A stretch of DNA of 64,000 nucleotides from Camphora micrantha (Eukaryota > Streptophyta > Magnoliopsida > Laurales > Lauraceae), in NCBI GenBank assembly GCA_003546025.1, contig QPKB01000001.1, positions 56,373,118-56,437,117 on the forward strand, given 5' to 3'. A program made the translations under genes and the position numbers. This document shows positions 60,501-64,000 of the stretch, piece by piece. Every line of letters begins with the position of its first letter. Positions within the stretch are counted from its first letter, which is position 1. The notes beneath the pieces are model-generated. The model had not been told where the DNA came from. It was given only the letters and a program-made list of their open reading frames with translations, and did no database searches.

Positions 60501-61666
60501 CAATACTTTGATGTGGGTCACATGACAGATTTATCAGTATTTGATCTGTTTCTGGTCTTCCTTTTGGGGTTTTTGCTAAACTAGTTTCTACAATTTGTGG
60601 ATAGCAGACCTTACACAGAAGCCTGCAGTTCAGCAATTTGGGATGCCTGTTGCATATGGCTTGGGTTCAAGCAAGAAAATTGATATTCCAAATGGAAAGG
60701 TAGTTACTTAAATTTATGGAAGCCTCTTCCCCCGGCTTGAATGTGTGTGCCAATGGCAGTATTTTGAATCCATGAATCTGGATGTTTCTTGTGCAGGTTG
60801 GTGTTATTATTGGGAAGAGTGGGGAGACTATTAAATATCTTCAGCTTCAGTCTGGAGCCAAGATTCAAGTAACCAGAGATATGGATGCTGATCCTACTTC
60901 TCTCACTAGGCCAGTAGAACTCGTTGGCACTCCAGAGCAAGTCAGCAAGGCTGAACAGTTAATCAATGATGTTCTTGCAGAGGTAGTGTATATTATGTTT
61001 TTCATTCCCATTTTCGCTATCTCTTGATCAAAGTATGTATTACATTATAGTTCTTTAGAGCCAGTTTGGCAATTTACTATTAATTAAAAGTGATGTAAAG
61101 CATCAAATTAAGAGATAATAAAATATATAAGGGTTATGATGGTATTTTGTCTTTAGTGAATTGGTAGTGAATCTTTTTGACTTTTTGTGTAAAAAATGTG
61201 TGTTTTTTTGTCATTTAGTGGAGAAAGGATGTTGCCTTTTTACCCTTTTTTTTTTTTTAATTTATAAAAAAGTGCAGGAATTTTAAAGGTATATACTTTT
61301 GATGTAACCCTTTCTTTGGAAAATGAAGGCTTTACATAGTAAATTGCCAAACAGGCCCTTAGGGAATATTGTAATGAATTCTAATGTGATATAAATGATG
61401 CAGGCTGAAGCAGGGAATTCTGGAACACTTACTGGTCGAAGGTCTACTACTGGACAAGTTGGAGGCGTGCATTTTACAATGAAGGTTCCTAATAACAAGG
61501 CAGGAAAAAACCATCAAGCTTATGTTTTCTATGCTTAGCTATTTTTATGATCCTTCAGGAATTCATTATGGTTTTTTTACTGTGGTTTCTCTAGGTTGGC
61601 CTGATCATTGGTAAAGGTGGCGAAGCAATTAAAAACATGCAAGCTAGATCAGGTGCTCGGATTCAG
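57515..61666 (+). CDS. KH-domain protein, far-upstream-element-binding (FUBP) like; 3' end off the right edge
   Basis: A nuclear RNA/ssDNA-binding protein of the multi-KH family. Five exons are seen: 57515-57830, 60608-60699, 60797-60982, 61404-61499, 61595-61666 (254 residues so far). Residues 1-105 are Pro/Ser/Ala-rich with a nuclear-localisation-like VKRKYEDP and the helix DEIQAAKQRAQEIAARLF, typical of plant FUBP-like proteins. The first KH domain spans about 133-200 (GVIIGKSGETIKYLQ, GxxG loop 142-145); the second starts about 225 (VPNNKVGLIIGKGGEAIKNMQ, GxxG 236-239) and is cut by the window end. The ATG at 57515 is chosen because MAEDPQLAARSTDVKRKYED is the expected N-terminus; an in-frame ATG at 57488 adds nine residues. 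Exon 4 ends AACAAG followed by GCAGGA, so this intron appears to be of the GC-AG class. The following intron exceeds 2.3 kb. Further KH domains are expected beyond 64000. Confidence 0.92.
57895..59850 (+). repeat. Interspersed tandem repeats in first intron of the KH gene
   Basis: A unit reading roughly GATTTGATAGATTTGSTTTGC, CTTTGTTAGGGTTTTG, GGTTTGATGGGTRTTTTC, ATTTCAGCCC occurs at least six times. Its TTTCAG or TCCAG ends fall at 57981, 58098, 58309, 58491, 59600 and 59828. The array is broken by unrelated inserted sequence at about 58612-59500. Every unit ends in a pyrimidine tract plus CAG that looks like a 3' splice site. Confidence 0.75.
61058..61358. mobile_element. PIF/Harbinger Tourist-like MITE, perfect TTA TSD
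   Basis: The left end GAGCCAGTTTGGCAATTTAC and the right end (other strand GGGCCTGTTTGGCAATTTAC, both continuing TA) form a 22-bp inverted repeat with two mismatches. TTA flanks occur at 61055-61057 and 61359-61361. It is 301 bp and AT-rich, in the third intron of the KH gene, 45 bp upstream of exon 4. Confidence 0.9.
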
Positions 61667-63324
61667 GTTAGAGCATAATGCTGTTCTAGTCAACTTCTGA
61701 ATTCATAATCATGTTTCAAAAGCTTGGCCTAAGCTGACACATTGCCAATTTTATATTGGTTTTGGACCTGATCATTAACGATAATTTCCATTAGCTAATT
61801 TTTCTTTTTTTGGAATGGTTTAACGATAATCTCCATTAAACCTCTATTTCTCATATTTATATTATCACCTAGGGTTTTATTTACATCTTAGACACCCTAA
61901 AAACATTGAGTGAAAATTTGCATTTTTTAACAAATGCCTTAATTTTATATTTTTGTTATCAGTGCAAAATGGTTATTCTGGTTTGGACTATTCTACCATT
62001 CTAATGGTATCGGTTTCTGAGATTATTTGTATAGGATGGGAAGCTGTATGCGAACCATGTTATTATCCATGCCAAATGTATTTAGCAAGGCATCTTTAGA
62101 TACTTTGACCATTGTATTCCAAGGCATCTTTGGATACTTTAACCATTGCATTCTAAAAGTAAAGTTTTTGTAGATTTTTGTATTAGAAATTTTGAATGCT
62201 TTGAAAGGATTGCCTCAAGTGCAAACTCAGTGTCTGATAAGATAAAGCTTTCCATGGCCTTTTGGGTGTCTACAAATCCCCTTTTTCATGGGATCTCAAT
62301 AGACCAAATTATGATGAATTGCAAGGATGTTGCGGTGTCCTGTTAGTTCTTTCCTCTTTTGTTTCTTTATTGTGGGTTTTCTGCTGATCTGGATTGTTTT
62401 GTCTCGGGTGTTGTTTTAGCTTGTTGGTATAGTTCTCTTGTACTGATAGCTTTGTTTTAATGAATTTTACCATTAAAAAAAATTGAGTACTTCAGTGGGT
62501 ATGGATCTTTTGGTATGCCTTTCAGTTTGCATTTTTCTTGCTGTGTCAAAACATCATTATCATTGTCATCAAAGTTTTATCACATCTTTCTAGTGTTAGC
62601 TTTATGAAATCTACTTTTTACTGAACCCTATTCAAAGCCTTGTTCTTTGTACCTTAATCCATCTTTTCTTACTAACTACATTGAAGGTCTTTACTGATTG
62701 CCCCCTTCTCCTAATTTGCTGATTTTGTATTCCTTCAATACACCACGCATGTTTTTTTTTTTTTTTTTTAATCTTCTTTTATGCACTTGCTCAGACCATC
62801 TCAAACAACATTCCTTGATACTCTCTTTTGTTAGAGCTACCCATAAGTTTTCTTGTATGTGTTCATTTTTATTTCTAGCATTGGTACTTCATACATCCCT
62901 CTTAGGGAGCTCAGACTCTCCCTTTTGTTCAGTAGTTGCTCCTAGTATGTGGATACCAAAATTTCTCACATTCTTGCACTAAGCTCATTTATATGCACTC
63001 ATCTTCCTACTCTCAATGCAACTAATTTTGCACTCCTTGCATTCTGTGATGCAGGACAGGCCTATGATCCATGGGCTCTACCAAGTCTGCCCCATTCTGC
63101 ATTATTCTGTCTTCGATTTGCTAATTTTTCAAAATTTTTTTTCAAGCCATTTGACTCGGTGCCCTTTCTCTGAAGTTTCTAACTTATCACTTGATATATT
63201 GTTTAACTAATGATTACCACATCTTTTGTAAGAAACATAAAGCAAAGAAATCCGTTATGGATATTGTATTGAAGTTGTCTATAATCAACCGATCATCATC
63301 AAATTTAGAAAGACCTTTCCCATT

Positions 63325-63374
<50 letters not shown>

Positions 63375-64000
63375 AAAAGAAGAAAAGATAAAGAAAAAGA
63401 AAGACATTTACAATTTAGAAAGAGTAGTTCTGTTAGTTTTTAACCAGAATTTCTAAATGTCAATTTCATGTTAAAAATATTTTTGATTTACTGAAAAAAC
63501 TTCCTTTTACAAATAATTTTTATCTTTTGTCTAAAATTTAATTTTAATTTTGCTTATAGATATTTTTTTTACCAAGTAATATCATTAAAAAAGAGAGTAA
63601 TACTTTCTTTAGTTAGAGGGACAGTGTCATCCTCTCAAACTTTTTGGCTGCTTTAGTTTATAACTGACTCTTTCATTTTCTATCTACTATTTTCTGGGAT
63701 CGGTTCACGAAATCCTTTTATTATTGTATCCAATTGCTTGCCACATTCTTTTGTTTCATAAAAATATGTTCACTTATTTTTGTGTTTTTCATGGTTTTAG
63801 TTATACAGTCAAAGTGACAGTTACCATGTCTCAATGCCCACTCATTTACAATTTTACTGGTTGTTATCATCTTAGGAAAACATTGTGATCAAATGGGAGA
63901 AAGAACCAAAGGGATTAGGTACTAAATAATACATGATCATATACGCTGCCCACATTGTTTTGTTCCATAATGACAAAGGAGATCCCAAGGCATGGATGCA
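61667..64000 (+). other. Long intron of KH gene, no exon found
   Basis: I looked for the rest of the second KH domain and the linker to KH3 and did not find it, so this stretch is intron up to the window edge. It contains the L1-like tail above, a poly-T run at 62752-62770, a poly-A run of about 39 bases at 63326-63364 with an A/G-rich flank to about 63405, and another LINE-tail-like TTTTTTTACCAAGTAATATCATTAAAAAA near 63563-63591. Confidence 0.6.
62140..62490 (+). mobile_element. 5'-truncated L1-type LINE 3' end (probable)
   Basis: The reading frame DKIKLSMAFWVSTNPLFHG, ending MMNCKDVAVSC and a stop, resembles the extreme C-terminus of plant L1 ORF2. It is followed by TTGTACTGATAGCTTTGTTT, AATGAATTTTACCATT and an A tail near 62476-62482, a common plant L1 ending. 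It lies in the last visible intron of the KH gene. A 34-bp two-copy tandem repeat precedes it (about 62088-62155). Confidence 0.55.

Overview
The window is nuclear DNA of a flowering plant. It holds long-intron genes with GT-AG introns, plant-type versions of conserved eukaryotic proteins, and dense introns and intergenic space full of MITEs, SINEs, LINE remnants, solo LTRs and AT/CT/GA microsatellites. Nothing prokaryotic is present: no operons, CRISPR arrays or IS elements. The species cannot be fixed from sequence alone; the AT-rich introns and coding regions (apart from a few GC-rich first exons) do not look like a grass.

Layout, left to right. (1) 1-21,854, minus strand: a roughly 20-kb gene for cytosolic Xaa-Pro dipeptidase (prolidase, peptidase M24). 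I reconstructed 15 intact exons; the terminal exon lies beyond the left edge. Its introns carry two tRNA-derived SINEs of one family, a third unrelated SINE, a solo LTR, several MITEs and a 1-kb Tourist-like element with an internal minisatellite. (2) 21,855-27,750: intergenic, repeat-rich. (3) 27,751-28,434, minus: single-exon TIM17, a mitochondrial inner-membrane preprotein translocase subunit. (4) 28,435-34,055: intergenic, including a 1-kb Tourist-like element. (5) 34,056-46,495, minus: complete 14-exon gene for the PP2A regulatory B subunit of the B55 type (505 aa). Its introns hold a LINE reverse-transcriptase remnant with a MITE nested in it, a solo LTR and a near-perfect hairpin MITE. 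(6) 46,496-49,316: intergenic with a SINE. (7) 49,317-54,364, plus: a three-exon relic of NDUFS7/PSST (20-kDa subunit of mitochondrial complex I), broken by a frameshift, a duplicated splice acceptor and a transposon in its last exon. Its second intron contains a TRIM retroelement inserted into a LINE fragment, plus a hAT-like element. (8) 54,365-57,514: intergenic with another Tourist-like MITE. (9) 57,515 to beyond the right edge, plus: 5' part of a FUBP-like KH-domain RNA/ssDNA-binding protein, five exons seen.

The genes are unrelated housekeeping genes and do not form a pathway or cluster; TIM17 and the NDUFS7 relic are both mitochondrial, probably by chance. I found no convincing undescribed biological system. 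The more unusual points are the layered decay of the NDUFS7 copy, the TRIM-in-LINE-in-intron nest, MITE-like blocks lying between (TA)n tracts, and repeated TTTCAG-containing units in the first intron of the KH gene.
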